Of a DNA stretch of 64,000 bases, positions 48,727 to 59,894 are shown piece by piece; positions within the stretch are counted from its first letter, which is position 1, and each line of letters begins with the position of its first letter. The notes beneath the pieces were generated by a model that saw only the letters and a program-made list of their open reading frames with translations, was not told the origin of the DNA and did no database searches. The stretch is from contig JAEMWC010001401.1 of NCBI GenBank assembly GCA_016490735.1, forward strand, positions 100,001-164,000. Reading direction: 5' to 3'. The DNA comes from Pachyseris speciosa. Its lineage: Eukaryota; Cnidaria; Anthozoa; Scleractinia; Pachyseridae. The position numbers and the translations under genes were made by a program.

Positions 48727-49127
48727 GGGCCTGTTCACATGGAAGTGGGGGACCCCAGGAAGGTGGTGTTCCCCACCTAAGTGGGATTACCAATCTCTCC
48801 ATACAATCTCTCTTTATTTCTCGATCACGTTCACATGTGAGGTGGGGTACCTCACCAAGGTGGGTTGCCTGGTCAGCCAGGGCGGGTAACCCGCTTAGCT
48901 GGGGTGAGTTTTCTCCAAATGAATGCTGGAGGTGGGGTGGGGTGATGTTCTTCCGGGCAATTGTCTCTGAATTCTTTGATAACATACATACTTAGCAACC
49001 ACGCGATAGCATTTTTAAACCTCACCCCAGTGCCCCGGGGTTACATGTGAAAGCCAGCTTTTTTTGACCACGGCTAGGTGGGGTACCTCACCTACCCAGG
49101 GTCCCCCACCTCCATGTGAACAGGACC
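48727..49127. mobile_element. MITE GGGCCTGTTCACATGG, TAA duplication
   Basis: The ends GGGCCTGTTCACATGGAAGT and CTCCATGTGAACAGGACC are inverted repeats with TAA outside both (48724-48726, 49128-49130). The interior repeats GTGGGGTACC, GGTGAGGT and CCCACC modules in both orientations. The termini resemble those of 36249-36769, so the two probably share a PIF/Harbinger-like source. Confidence 0.8.
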
Positions 49128-50449
49128 TAAGTCTTTTTAAGTCTTGTAGTGCATGCAAATTATTGCCATCCTCCCCGTATTTTGGAAGAGTGGTGTCCTT
49201 GGGATTCCATGATTCCAGCCAAATTTTGATTTTCACAATACTCTAAGTGTTGTTTTTGTACAAGAAACGTTTGCCATGCATTTCACTAGCTCTGTACAGA
49301 GCATCCATGACACAGATGATAAATTCATTAAAGGGGCAAAGTCACGCTATTTGGCAACTTTATAAAAAGCTACCGTAGAAAGTGTCTTCGCATCAATTGC
49401 AATTGAATCCCAAAAATAATGGACTAGTTTTGTTATTAAAGACTATTTGAAGGTATTGAAACTGTTTCCTTTCACCTGATGCTACGGATGGCAAGGATGG
49501 AAATGGATTGAAACTTGAAAAAAAAAAGGCCAATTTTCTCAAATTTTGATGCTGCGTATTCAAAAATCATTAAGAAATTTATTACGGTTAGCCCTCCCTG
49601 ACAAACTTCATTTGATTTCTTTGCTGTAGTTTTACAGAACCATTTTGTCTATGAGTAAAGCCTCAAAGTAATGATTTTAGCATAGAACTGACCTAAAACA
49701 GCTAGCCAAATCCTCATGACATAGCCCCTTTAAGCTTCATTACATTGAGAAACAGTTGTTTTTTCTTTATACACTTACAGGACTTTTATCCAGAGACATC
49801 TATTTAAAAAAAAAAAAAACAAACAAACACTAATATCCATTGAGTAAGAGAGAAAAAAATTTAAAGAAATGTGCTGGTCATTTGCATGTAACCTGGGTAT
49901 CAGGCCATCCTTAGGGAAGGTAGGGTGGGGTGGGACAGAGAATGGAGGGAGAGAAGGAAGGAGGGAAGGGAAGCTTTTGTGGAATGTCCAAATTTTAGAT
50001 GTTGTGGTGATTGGGCGAAACACATGCCTGGGTGCTTTATGCCCATCACCCAGAAGTGTAAAAGTAAAACCGTGCGAATACTTGAATTGGCATAAGCGTT
50101 ACATCTATTACAGCTCCACTTGTCTTGTATGGAATTGTTATGCAAAGAAACTACTTTCATGTAGACAATTGGAGAAGCTGTAAAGTTCTTTTATGAAAGT
50201 GAACTAAAAAAGGAAACAAAAATTTTCTTTAGAGCATGAGCTTGGTGATCTGTGAATTTGGCAACAGGCACTGAGTCTGATTTATCAGCTACTTCCAAAG
50301 ATGCTAGTGTTAGTTCAGGGATTTTCATCCTTGTCACTGATCCCTTTCATTACACCAAACAAAGGAGGATAAGTCAACACAAATGAATATTGTTAAAAGT
50401 AAGTATATATACTGGATAACATCATGAAACAAATAATACTACTAATAAT
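49128..50449. other. Region without recognised gene
   Basis: No gene recognised. A purine-rich GAAGGAGGGAAGG tract lies at about 49938-49970. Confidence 0.5.
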
Positions 50450-50735
50450 AAAATGATAATAACCTTTATTTACCCTTGGCAGTATTTATAGCACAAAGGC
50501 TAGTGGGCCGAGCAAATTAATACAGATTAAGCAAATAATTTAAATAAACAAATAAACATGATAAGACTCCCAAAACTGGCCGGAGGCAAACCAGTCAGCT
50601 ATTTACAAGGATATTTACAAGGAGTTGAACCAGGGACTACCCAGAACAACACCATCTAGTGGCTAGAGCTTTATTTGAACCCCGGGGCACTGCATTGAAA
50701 TCCAGCTCCCCAAACCACTTAGCCATCCTGCGTCC
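50450..50735 (-). mobile_element. SINE-like tRNA-derived repeat (minus)
   Basis: On the minus strand, GGATGGCTAAGTGGTTTGGG (A-box-like) at about 50710-50729 is followed by GGGGTTCAAAT (B-box-like) near 50676, a body of about 200 bp, and a TAAATAAAGGTTATTAT tail at about 50450-50470. The family is different from the other two SINE types here. Confidence 0.65.
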
Positions 50736-51540
50736 AATGAGGAACAGGTTTGAAATTTGATTTCATTTGACCATCACCTTCATGGTATTTGATTGGTGTT
50801 TAATCCATTAGTTAAAATGAGCAGGAATGTTCATGAGATGACTTATTTCTTAATGGGACAATAATAAAAAAAAATAGCTTATTCTGAATAGTGACCTTTT
50901 TGGATAATAGCAATGGTTTCGTGAACTGTCCCCAGTACCACCTTTTGTCAAATGCTTTTATGTCTGGCTTTTCTTCCCTTTTCCCTTTCTTCTTTGTTTG
51001 TCCACCCCCACCCCCTCCCTCATGGTGGTGTACGAGGAAAATCAAAACATATTTCAGATTTTAAAACCCTAGAGGATACTCAACCACAAATGTTAACTGC
51101 TAAGAGACATGACAATCACCCTGCTACATGAATGTGGGAATTACCCCGGTGACTGCCTTTGGCTTTTTTTTTTTTATAACTGCAATTGATTGACATGTGA
51201 TATTTTTATTAAACAAATTTGGCACCTTTTTTCTGAGAAACATTTCACAAGGCTAGCTACATTTCATTCAGTATAATTTCTTCTTGTTTTTTTTTTTTAT
51301 CAAACTCAGCTAGGCTATCCATGTACTGTAACAAAACTGAAAAGCCAAAAATAATTTACAGTAATTTTGGAGTAATTTTTTATGTGATTTCCTGTGCCAC
51401 TACATTAATTCAACAGTTGGTAAAATGTCTAATCAACAAAGCCTTGATCAACTCCTTTACTTATTTATTATTTGCGTCAACCTTATGCATGTAAATTACT
51501 GTTATAACCGTTAATAATATACATGAAAAAATTTCTCGAT
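50736..51540. other. Region without recognised gene
   Basis: No feature recognised apart from T-runs. Confidence 0.5.
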
Positions 51541-51960
51541 TCTGATTGGCTAAGAGAAATGCAGTTTTTAGGAAACACCGGTGCAGAAAAAAGGTAATTC
51601 GGTGCAGAAAAAAGGAAATACAGTGCAAAACAAGGTAAAAAACTGAGGATTCTGATTGGTTAATAAACAAAGGCGCTGCGATTGAGCCAATCAAACGCGG
51701 CCTCTGAATGGCGCAAAGTCTGAAAAGCTGCAAGCGACTCTGCAAGCCAAAACAATGGCTGGCTTTTTGAGCAGGTTTTCTTTCTTCGTGACCGCAATAA
51801 CAGCAGAGAAGCTGCAAAACAGCTCTAAAAAGGAGAAACGGCTGCGAAAAGCACAGTATTTTAGCTGTCTGTTTGGAAACAGTGGTGTCCAGAGATAACG
51901 AACTAGAAAGCCTGAAGGTAATGATTACAGCGCTTGATAGACACTTAGCAAACAAAGTAG
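51541..51960. other. Repeat-like region with small open frame
   Basis: TTCTGATTGGCTAAG and TTCTGATTGGTTAA, with two GGTGCAGAAAAAAGG copies, resemble repetitive DNA. A plus-strand ATG at 51753 opens a 48-codon frame (MAGFLSRFSFFVTAITAEKL, later KKEKRLRKAQYFSCLFG) ending at 51897-51899. The basic, coding-like composition could be the first exon of a mobile-element protein. The 164-codon minus frame across the same bases looks like its shadow. Confidence 0.3.
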
Positions 51961-52120
51961 CCTTATAGCTATAGCCTGTAATTGTTTAGCCAGTTTTCAC
52001 AGCTAAAAACGCTTTAAAAACATCGAGAAAACTGTTGTTTTGGTTCACCTTAGCTTCGTTGCGTTGCTTCTGCAACGTTAAGAAGCTATCTCGCAATTTT
52101 TTCATGTATATTATTAATAA

Positions 52121-52128
52121 GTAATCAC

Positions 52129-52164
<36 letters not shown>

Positions 52165-52233
52165 TTGTAAATTTTTTCAAAGACCACAAATTGCACTCGC
52201 CCTACGGGCTCGTGCAATTTTGTGAGTCTTTGA

Positions 52234-52269
<36 letters not shown>

Positions 52270-52287
52270 TCGAAATCATGTGATTAC
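52121..52287. mobile_element. 167-bp foldback element
   Basis: Nearly the whole segment is one inverted repeat: GTAATCACATGATTTTTCTC...AATTTGGAATAAATAAGCA against TGCTTATTTATTCCAAATT...ATCATGTGATTAC, with the centre at CTCGCCCTACGGGCTCG. An internal CACAAATTGCA/TGCAATTTTGTG pair extends the stem. No coding capacity. Confidence 0.8.
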
Positions 52288-52434
52288 CTATACGTAAAGT
52301 ATGTGCAGTTTGTACAGTATGCTAAAAGCTATAGCTTAATTTTTATCGAGGTGCAAGATACTAGAAGTGTCATAAAAGAACAACGTACTTATCCTATAAC
52401 AACGTACTTATGTTATAAATATGTACTATCAAAT

Positions 52435-52549
52435 GAAGAATGATCGTCGCAGTTATGAACGCAATTTATGCAATTGCGAAAAGAAGCCTGAAAAAAATTC
52501 AGGACTTCAACGGGGTTTGAACCCGTGACCTCACGATTACCGGTGCGAT

Positions 52550-52577
<28 letters not shown>
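52435..52577 (-). mobile_element. tRNA-derived SINE with complete tRNA-like head
   Basis: The minus strand from 52575 reads GGCTTCATAGCTCAGTTGG and folds as a tRNA. The acceptor stem GGCTTCA/TGAAGTC has one G-T pair, the D stem is GCTC/GAGC, and the T arm ACGGG-TTCAAAC-CCCGT is perfect. The 23 nt between D and T arms have tRNA length, but the anticodon stem does not pair and U33 is absent, so this is not a working tRNA. It continues as CCTGAATTTTTTTCAGGC and a body ending near ATGATC. Related: the foldback at 12306-12499 and the remnant at 56020-56210. Confidence 0.75.
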
Positions 52578-52590
<13 letters not shown>

Positions 52591-53314
52591 AGGTCAATTG
52601 TGGGTTCATATGTTCCCATGAAAGAAATGAGTGTGAATGATATATGAAATGAATCATATATGAACTGCGGAAATGAAATTTCATATACCATTCATAAATA
52701 TGTACTACTTAAACTGATTAATAATTCATGACTAGAATTTGGTGCACTTTTGCTTTGAATTTGTAAATCAAACATCTTTGATTTTCAAGTAATATATCAA
52801 ATGCTCAAATGACTATTTCATCAGGTATCTGAAATCAACTCCTGATGAAACACTACCACTACTGTTTGATACTTCAAACTAAGGCACCATAACTCAATTG
52901 AGTATCGAAAGTAACTCGCATTTGCTCTGCTACAGCTGTATATGCTCCATGTCCATGATTGCTTGGCAAAACTCGCGCCACCTTCTCAACCAATAAGAAA
53001 AAAATCGTTACCTGGTCGCAAACATTTTCCCGCGCTTGGCGTCTGTTGTGTATGTTCCCTTCGAACATTGTGCTGTTTGCGCTTGTCATGATTGACAAGA
53101 TGGATTACTTTGTTTTCACGACACTATCTAGCCTTGTTAATTCATTATTACAAATTGACTGGTGTAACTTAAGCTGAGGTTTTATGGAAAGTAAGGTACT
53201 CTCATTTCACAGGTGAATTTGAAGTTAACTACCAAACTTGGCTGTCCACGACGTATGACATTTGGCAGTATAGTGTCATATCTGCGTCACCATGGTGACG
53301 TCTCCGTTGATGAA
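52578..53314. other. Region without recognised gene
   Basis: GGGAGCAGGTCAATTGTGGG and ATATATGAAATGAATCATAT at 52586-52670 recur at 56029-56125, so they belong to a repeat associated with the SINE. The rest would be 3' flank of the GPCR; no other gene seen. Confidence 0.5.
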
Positions 53315-54436
53315 CTACTGTCTAGCTCCTTTAGAATCATGGTGATTATGATTGCCGTCGTCGGCGTCGTCGCTTGGTGTTGGTGGATTTCCACGTCTAG
53401 CGAAAGCGGTTTGGAAAAAGCTTGATAGGGAACTCCTTCTCTTGTAGCTTCCGTACTTTTGACCATGTCTGTCACAAATGGACAACATTATCTTTTTAAA
53501 AGCGCGCCGGTATTCAACGTTAAAATACGCATAAATCAGTGGATTACAAGTGTTGTTGAGGTTCGGCATAACCAGGATAACGATGTGAAAGATTGCCTTG
53601 GCTGCTTTCGGTTCAGGAATGTTATCCAGGATTTGTTGATCATATTGAAGAGCGGGAAGCAAGATGAAAAACGGAGCCCAGCATACGGTGAAGGCTCCCA
53701 ACACCACAGCTAGTGTCTTAGTTGCCTTGAAGTCGCGACGGACCCTTTTTTGTTTACGCTTGTCTTCCTTGTTGAATGAGTTGAAAGTGATGTTTTCCAT
53801 TTTTTTGAACTGAATCCAGGCAGCCCGGTAGATCACGGTGTAACTCGCAATGAGCACCACGAGCGGGAACAAGAAAGCCACTATGCTGGCCACACTGTAG
53901 AACACTCTGTTTCTGTTTGCACATTCATTTGTTATCAAAAGGATGCCTTCCGCTTCGGGCCACTTAAGTATTGATAACGTCGCCAGAGCAGCTGCGTACG
54001 CCCACACGCCGCAAATGGCGCAATATGAGCGCCGTTTTGTCATTTTCAACTGGTACTCAAACGGCTTGGTTATTTTCAGGTATCTATCTACTGCGATAAC
54101 AGCCAGATTAGCTATGGATGCCGCCACACAAAACATGTCCACCCAAATCCACACCATACAGAATGCAACATGTGGTATTGACACGACCACCGACGCAATA
54201 CGGAACGGTAAAGCTATGAGCGCGTAAAACAGGTCGCTTACCGCCAATGACCCAATGAACCAATTTTTTGGACTGCGCAGGCGCCGGTCGACGTATATGG
54301 CAACGCATACCAGAGTGTTTCCCAGCACGGTGAGGATGACAATGATGATGTAAAAAGGCAGGAGAATTTTAATCCACGTGTCTTGCATTCGGGGATGAGG
54401 CCCATCTGTAGGTATTATGCTAGACGAGTTATTCAT
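53315..54436 (-). CDS. Class A GPCR, biogenic-amine-receptor-like
   Basis: Single-exon 373-residue rhodopsin-family receptor in the plasma membrane with seven predicted helices. Visible landmarks: N40 (GNTLV, TM1), D68 (LAVSD, TM2), C93 at 3.25, W96, D100 at 3.32, DRY 117-119, W145 (TM4), C172 in the second extracellular loop, P191 and Y199 (TM5), CWAP 252-255 (TM6) and NPLIY 298-302 (TM7). D3.32 with W3.28 is the amine-binding signature of aminergic receptors, but the TM7 positions usually W7.40 and Y7.43 are V and N, so the ligand is uncertain. N-linked sequons occur at N2/N3. The third intracellular loop is basic (KRKQKRVRR). The C-tail is Ser-rich with Asp/His at the end. The ATG at 54436 fits the usual N-terminus length. 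Absence of introns in the coding part is common for cnidarian receptors. Confidence 0.9.
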   Translation of the reverse strand: MNNSSSIIPTDGPHPRMQDTWIKILLPFYIIIVILTVLGNTLVCVAIYVDRRLRSPKNWFIGSLAVSDLFYALIALPFRIASVVVSIPHVAFCMVWIWVDMFCVAASIANLAVIAVDRYLKITKPFEYQLKMTKRRSYCAICGVWAYAAALATLSILKWPEAEGILLITNECANRNRVFYSVASIVAFLFPLVVLIASYTVIYRAAWIQFKKMENITFNSFNKEDKRKQKRVRRDFKATKTLAVVLGAFTVCWAPFFILLPALQYDQQILDNIPEPKAAKAIFHIVILVMPNLNNTCNPLIYAYFNVEYRRAFKKIMLSICDRHGQKYGSYKRRSSLSSFFQTAFARRGNPPTPSDDADDGNHNHHDSKGARQ

Positions 54437-54834
54437 GATGGCTGTTTGAATACACTGTGATTGGATTGTGACTTCTCGAAAGGTGTAAACGCTTAATGCG
54501 CCTTTTTGTGAGGTATGTATCTTTCTTTTTTTCTTTCAGTCGTTTCTGCTCGTGTCTGTGATCTTCTGGTTTGGTCTGCTTATCCTTTGTGTCTTCAACA
54601 ACAATACCACTTCAATTTTTGTCGTCAAGACCGTAAACACCGGATGCAAAGCAATCGCAGTTGCGTTGCTCTTGAAAACGTAGCTTTATCTCAGAGGCAA
54701 ATGGCCAGCTCACAGTTTGACTTCTTGCTAGCTGGTGAACAAGTGAAGGTGTTTTCTTTCTCACAGACTTGCCGCTCAATCTTCACGGTTCGGTTACAGA
54801 TCACTTTGCTAGCCTCAGTCAGCTGTCGAATTCC
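54437..54834 (-). promoter_or_regulatory. Possible 5' UTR and splice acceptor of GPCR
   Basis: On the minus strand a strong acceptor TTTTCTCTCTCAG|GG lies at 54834, about 400 nt upstream of the GPCR ATG. The intervening sequence has no recognised protein. It fits a 5' UTR exon running into the coding exon, but this is inferred from the splice site only. Confidence 0.35.
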
Positions 54835-56019
54835 CTGAGAGAGAAAATAAAGTTACAATTAACTTGCAAAATACATGCTTTCTTCCATGTTTCCATTTCT
54901 GGGTCCAAAGAAAAGTGTTAAGGCAACTTATTTTGATTTTAGGTCTTATGAGCTGGCTTTAGTTATACCTATATGTAATCTTGGATCTCGCCATTAATTC
55001 TCCTAATCATTGCCAGAAAGTTGTACTAAATAAAAGCTGGACTGCAAATCTGGTCGCGTTTATCTACCGTGCTACAATATCTAATATAGGAGTTCGAGGT
55101 TGGAGTTCGAAATGGCGAGTTTATACTGCGCGGGAGTGCTCAGGAGGAAATGTTGGCCTCTTCCCTCGCTGTTAATGTTCTTCTACCGAGCCTTACCAAA
55201 TTGAGGACGCTTGGAAAATTTAACGCGTGATAACGGTGGTTACGTCTTTACTTCATTATAAAGATTCAGAGTTGAACCTTCTTGAAGAGACTTAAAAAAC
55301 CCACACTTTGTTTCTTTCGAAAGCAAATTGCGCTTGTGGTTGTGACCAGCTGCTGGGATTAGAAGCTTAGCTGTGGGACCGGAGAAAGATCTTATCACAG
55401 CTGGTGTCTATAGCAAGGCTTAATGCTTCGTGTTCACCGTTCGTTGAAGTATGGATGGTGGGCAAAAAAATAGCAGGTCTATTTTTCTTATCTGGCCATT
55501 TGGATGCTAGGGTTGTGTGTTTTTTATGAGTATGCTTGAATTCCGAGGAGGCTAATAACACCACATAAGACCGGGGCTTGTACAGTGTACAAGGAAACGT
55601 TGAAAGGATGCGGTGCTTTAGGGGCTTATTCAGTTCACTTGATGGTGGATTTATATTATGTCAGAGACGTTTGCGCCTCAAACTTTGTTGGGTTGACAAT
55701 AAAACCAGCTTTAAACACTAAGCTAGAGCGAAGATGAAATAATCCTTGGGGCTTTTATTCAGAAGTGCTTCTCATGGGAAGGGTGTTATCAACTGAGATT
55801 TTAAGGGTCTTTTATTCGGAGTTTAATCAGTGGTGTTTTTTGGATGTTTCAATTGTCGCTTGGTTGAATAAATGACAGCGGTGTCAGTAAAAACATACCG
55901 TGTTCATAGTGCAAAGATTATCAACTAGTTAAAAATATCGTTTATTTTTTCAGTTTGCTTTTCAACATAATCCATGTCTTCACAGCCAATAACATCACGG
56001 CTTAAAAATTAACTGAAAG
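54835..56019. other. Region without recognised gene
   Basis: No feature recognised; presumably 5' flank or intron of the GPCR. Confidence 0.45.
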
Positions 56020-56215
56020 ACATCCAAGTGAATGATATATGAAATAAATCATATACGAACTCGGCAGAAATGAAATCAAATGAAGAAGAAGAAAAGAAGC
56101 CTGGGAGCAGGTCAATTGTGGGTTCATATGTTCCCGTGAAAGAAGTCCTGAAATTTTTTCAGGCTTCTTTTCGCTATTGAATAAATTGCGTTCACAACTG
56201 CGAGGATCATTCTTT
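56020..56215. mobile_element. Rearranged remnant of SINE-associated repeat
   Basis: It contains GAATGATATATGAAATAAAT, GGGAGCAGGTCAATTGTGGG and CTGAAATTTTTTCAGGCTTC, then a body matching 52441-52480 in inverse orientation (AATTGCGTTCA, TGATC). The tRNA-like head is missing and the order of parts differs from 52435-52670, so it is a rearranged or deleted copy. Confidence 0.6.
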
Positions 56216-56937
56216 ATCCACAATGTTCAGCCTCCGAAACTTCTTGTTTTAACTTTTCTTTCTACCCAACTCGAGTCCCGACAACAGATGCTCTCCTGGA
56301 CAACCCTTTTGTTCCCTTGATGAATAAAATATATGACAGAAAGGGTATCTTGAAGCAAGTACCCGTGTTAACCCCTAAAACCGAAGTAATTTGCTCTCGT
56401 TTTCGGTTGGCAGATTGCAAATCTTGCTTAGTGTATTGTTTAATATCAACAAAAAAAAAAACCGAGTTTTCATTCATAAGTGAAATAAGTTGAAATGATG
56501 TAACCATTGTTCTTTAACCTTATCTCTCAATATGATGATTTCAATAACATTATATTTTGTTGAACATAGAAATCGCCGTATGAATCAAAATTTTTAAGGG
56601 TGGAAGAGGCCCTAATGAGAAAGGTCTTCTTAATGCACCTATCAATGTTAGTCCCGAGGGGGGATATTGGGTGGGGACTTTGATCCGAAACGCAAATTTT
56701 GAGTCAAACCTCCCCACCCTTGGGGTAAAGTTTCGAGTTCAAAGTTCCCTACTGTAGGGATTGGGATCCAAGAGGCTGACCTGTTAAATGCTTAAACAAT
56801 ACAAACACTCCAGGTTTAAAAATCTCAGATTATTTTTTCTTTTAACAACGGGATGAAAGAACACCAAAAGAAACCGATGTTGTATCGTAACAACATATTG
56901 GGCAAATTTTCCTTACCTTTCTTACCTCCATCTTTCT
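56216..56937. other. Region without recognised gene
   Basis: No feature recognised. Confidence 0.5.
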
Positions 56938-57130
56938 CTGAAAAGGAACCAGTTTATAAACAATTCCCGTAATACAACATTACTGCCTTGTCTTTGTTCT
57001 AACTAGTGAGTCCTTTTTATACTGGCAACGAACGATTTTTTTTCCTGAAAATGGCAAAACAGTTTCTAACATAAAAAAAGAAGAAGCTTAATTCTGAATG
57101 TATCTTTTATGTGCTTCAGTTCCTTTTATT
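56938..57130. repeat. 1.1-kb dispersed repeat, left part of occupied copy
   Basis: Matches 29931-30133 and is interrupted at TTTTAT (57125-57130), the left target duplication of the transposon. The rest resumes at 63064. Confidence 0.85.
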
Positions 57131-57166
57131 ACGGTACGGTGGCCCACAAGTACGGTGGCCCACAAG

Positions 57167-57372
57167 GGACATGCAAATTAAAAAAAGTTACTGCAAATTA
57201 TAAAAAGTTGCTGCAAATAAAAAAAGTTGCTTCAAATAAAAAAAAGTTGCTGCAAATTAAAATAAAGGTTGCGGCAAATTTAATATAGTTGCTGCAAGTT
57301 AAATAAAAGTTACTGCAAGTTCAATATGGTTGCTGCAAATTAAAACAAACAGTTGCTGCAAATAATATTCGA
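57167..57372. repeat. Left subterminal repeats of transposon
   Basis: About nine copies of a 20-24-bp motif centred on GTTGCTGCAAATTAAA, with AAAAAGTTGC variants. They are the inverse of the right-arm repeats and are candidate transposase-binding sites. Confidence 0.8.
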
Positions 57373-57483
57373 CAAATTGTGCGCGCGCACTGAAAGAAGG
57401 AGGAGGACTCGATACAAGGCTTTTGAGCGCGAACCACTCGAAGCGGCCAAATTAGTTTCCGCATGGTTTCCAGTTTGCTAAAA

Positions 57484-59894
57484 ATGTTTTGCTTTTCGTA
57501 CGGTGGCGAGTGTCCTTCAACTGCTAATTTTTGCCGTCAATGTGGTCAGCAGCTGGCTGTGGAACAGGACTCCAAGAAGGATGTCTTGAGTGCAGTCGAT
57601 GACAATGCAGCCGGTTCGTCATGCCGGTCGGGCAATGGTTCAGCTAGCGCTACCTTGACATTCTCACAGTTTAAAGCCAGAAAAGAGGAAGATAGAAGGG
57701 GTTACTTCCGGAGAAAACGACCGGCGAAGAGACCAAAACTTGTTCATCAACCAGACAACTCGGATGTAAAGATCAATGTTGGTATTATGGCTCTGAAGGA
57801 TTGGGCTCTTACCATAAAGAGAGGCATAACACTTCCATTGACAGTCCGCATAGTATTGGCGCTGATGAGTTGCTTGAAAAAGCCGTGGAAAAACACTTTC
57901 GCTTCAACAAGGATGTTGTAACAAGCAGCAATACGGCATTCTACCACCTGCTGTATGGTGATAAAAACCTGGTGAGCTCTTTGCCTGGTTCTGAAGAGCC
58001 TTTCACTCTAAAGAGATACAAAGACGAGATTGACAAACCATACTCGCGAATTGCTCTTTATCTGTGCTCCTCTTCGGACTACAACGACAACATTTTCTGC
58101 GAACTTGATTCGGATATAGACCTGGAATTATGTGATGTTACACCAGGGTTTACGCCCACTGGAGTGGAGGACAAAATTCAAAATACAGGTTCAAGATCAC
58201 TGCCAAGTTCAGTACCAAGTTGTTCTTCACGTTCCCCTTCCATTTCATCCAGGATTGAACAGCAAGGAGGATTGGTGGGAGACACAAGTAACTTACCTGT
58301 AGGATCTTCATCTTCTTCTACTGTTGAAGGTATGGATAAAGTAGGTCTCCTCTCTTTCTTCCATAGGATTGGCCCAGATTGCTAATTAAAGGGTAGTAAT
58401 TATTCTTACATATTATTAGTGTTGGTTTTAACTATCGTCTTCTTTGTTTTTGTGTTCTTATTTCCTTTTTTTTATTTTGATCAACACAGTTCTGCAAGTG
58501 GGGGATTCACTACACCCATCAACCTCAACCTCTTTAGCAGCAGATGCTGCACGTTCTTCAAGTGTAGGAGCAGAGCCTTTGACTCTAGGTAAACATGTTA
58601 CCATATTTTTACAGTTCAAAAGCACTTGATATTTTACCAAGGCCTTTAAAAATAGGGTTTGAGTGTACATGTATTTCACTGTCCTGTTTAAGAGCCTTGT
58701 TTGACTGCAAATCACCTTAATATTGGCAATGATCTTTAATAGCATAATAACTGCTTTGATACATTCACATTTGTTTCTTGTGAGGCCTCTTCACCTACAC
58801 CCCCTCCCCTTTCCCTAATGGAGTAGAGTTTAAGTTCTTCCCCCATTGTAACAGTTGGTCTTTTTGCTTTGTATTCAGGAACCACATGTCAAGTTGAAAT
58901 GCAAGAAATAGGGACAGGACCAACGTTGCAAGTGACTATTCATAGGGCATTGTTGAAGAATGACATGCTACAAGTATTTAAAGATCCTGAAATATTACAC
59001 TACAATCTAGACATAACTGTCATAGCACACAATGGGAGGGAAGAAGAGGGAAAAGGACAAGGGGTAATTAAAGAAGTATTGACAACATTTTGGAATGAAT
59101 GTTTCAGTTCTCTTACGGTGGGTGCTGTTGAAAAAGTACCATGTGTTCGACATGATTACCAAAGATCAGAATGGGAAGCACTTGGTCGTGTTATTGTGTA
59201 CGGGTATTTTGTAGCAAAGTATTTCCCAATTGGCCTCTGCCGGGCATTTGTTTGTACGATGCTTTTTGGAGAAGAAAGTTTAACTCCAGAGTTTTTGATT
59301 CAGTCTTTCAAATTTTACATTTCTGTGGAAGACCAAAAGATTGTAGATAAGTCTCTGGGAGCTGATTTTGATTCTAGTGATGATGACCTTCTGGATTTTT
59401 TAAGTTCCCTTAAGTGCTACAAATGTCCTACTGAAGAGAATATAAAATGCTTAATGTATGAGCTAGCTCATCAGGAGATTGTTCAGAAACCATGCTACAT
59501 AATGGACTGCCTTGCCCCAATAGTCAGTGCCCTGAGGGTTTTCCCATCTTTCCAAACTCTCAAGGATTTAGAAGAGTTTTATGGTGCAAAAAAGCCAAGT
59601 GCTAAGAAGGTGATTAAACTTTTATCAGCCAATCCCACAACAACAGCTGAACAGAGTAGTTTAGATTTTTTCAAAAAGTATGTGAGGAACTTGGATGGAG
59701 GTGAATTGTCAACCCTGCTGCAGTTTTTAACTGGAAGCAATATCATTACTTGTGACACCATTGAAATCACATTCACAACAGTGCAAGGGACAGACCGCAG
59801 ACCAATTGTACACACCTGTGGGCCCTCATTAGAACTCCCCTACAATGAATTGGCTGAGGAATTTGCAGCCCTGCTGCAGGATAAGGAGTCATAG
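57484..59894 (+). pseudogene. Transposon-borne HECT E3 ubiquitin ligase
   Basis: Three exons join in phase: 57484-58329, 58490-58588 and 58879-59894 (GAAG|GTATGG, ACACAG|TT, CTAG|GTAAAC, TTCAG|GA). The N-terminus is a zinc-ribbon-like module (MFCFSYGGECP, CRQCG), where the first CxxC is CFSY, so one ligand is lost; the transposase copy keeps CFSC. A segment ending KRYKDEIDKPYSRIALYLC precedes a Ser-rich linker. The last exon is a HECT domain of the G2E3-like kind common in cnidarian repeats (GKGQGVIKEVLTTFW, EALGRVIVYGYF) with the catalytic-Cys motif HTCGPSLELPYN 25 residues from the end. HECT ligases pass ubiquitin from E2 to substrate via that Cys. The frame changes near 57846 (between TLPLTV and HSIGADELL), consistent with a one-base loss, hence pseudogene. 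AATAAA lies at 60214-60219. The convergent transposase begins with the same module. Confidence 0.75.

Noticed and set aside
48605..48985. Overlapping 94- and 122-codon frames
   Set aside because: Both are translations of the GGGCCTGTTCACATGG MITE.
51461..51955. 164-codon minus-strand open frame
   Set aside because: Hydrophobic, motif-free composition; it overlaps a more protein-like plus-strand frame and repeat-like DNA.
52507..52575. Functional tRNA gene
   Set aside because: Acceptor, D and T stems pair, but the anticodon stem does not and U33 is missing; it continues into a SINE body.
54515..54838. 107-codon plus-strand gene upstream of the GPCR
   Set aside because: No motif; the minus strand has a convincing splice acceptor here, so a GPCR 5' UTR is more likely.
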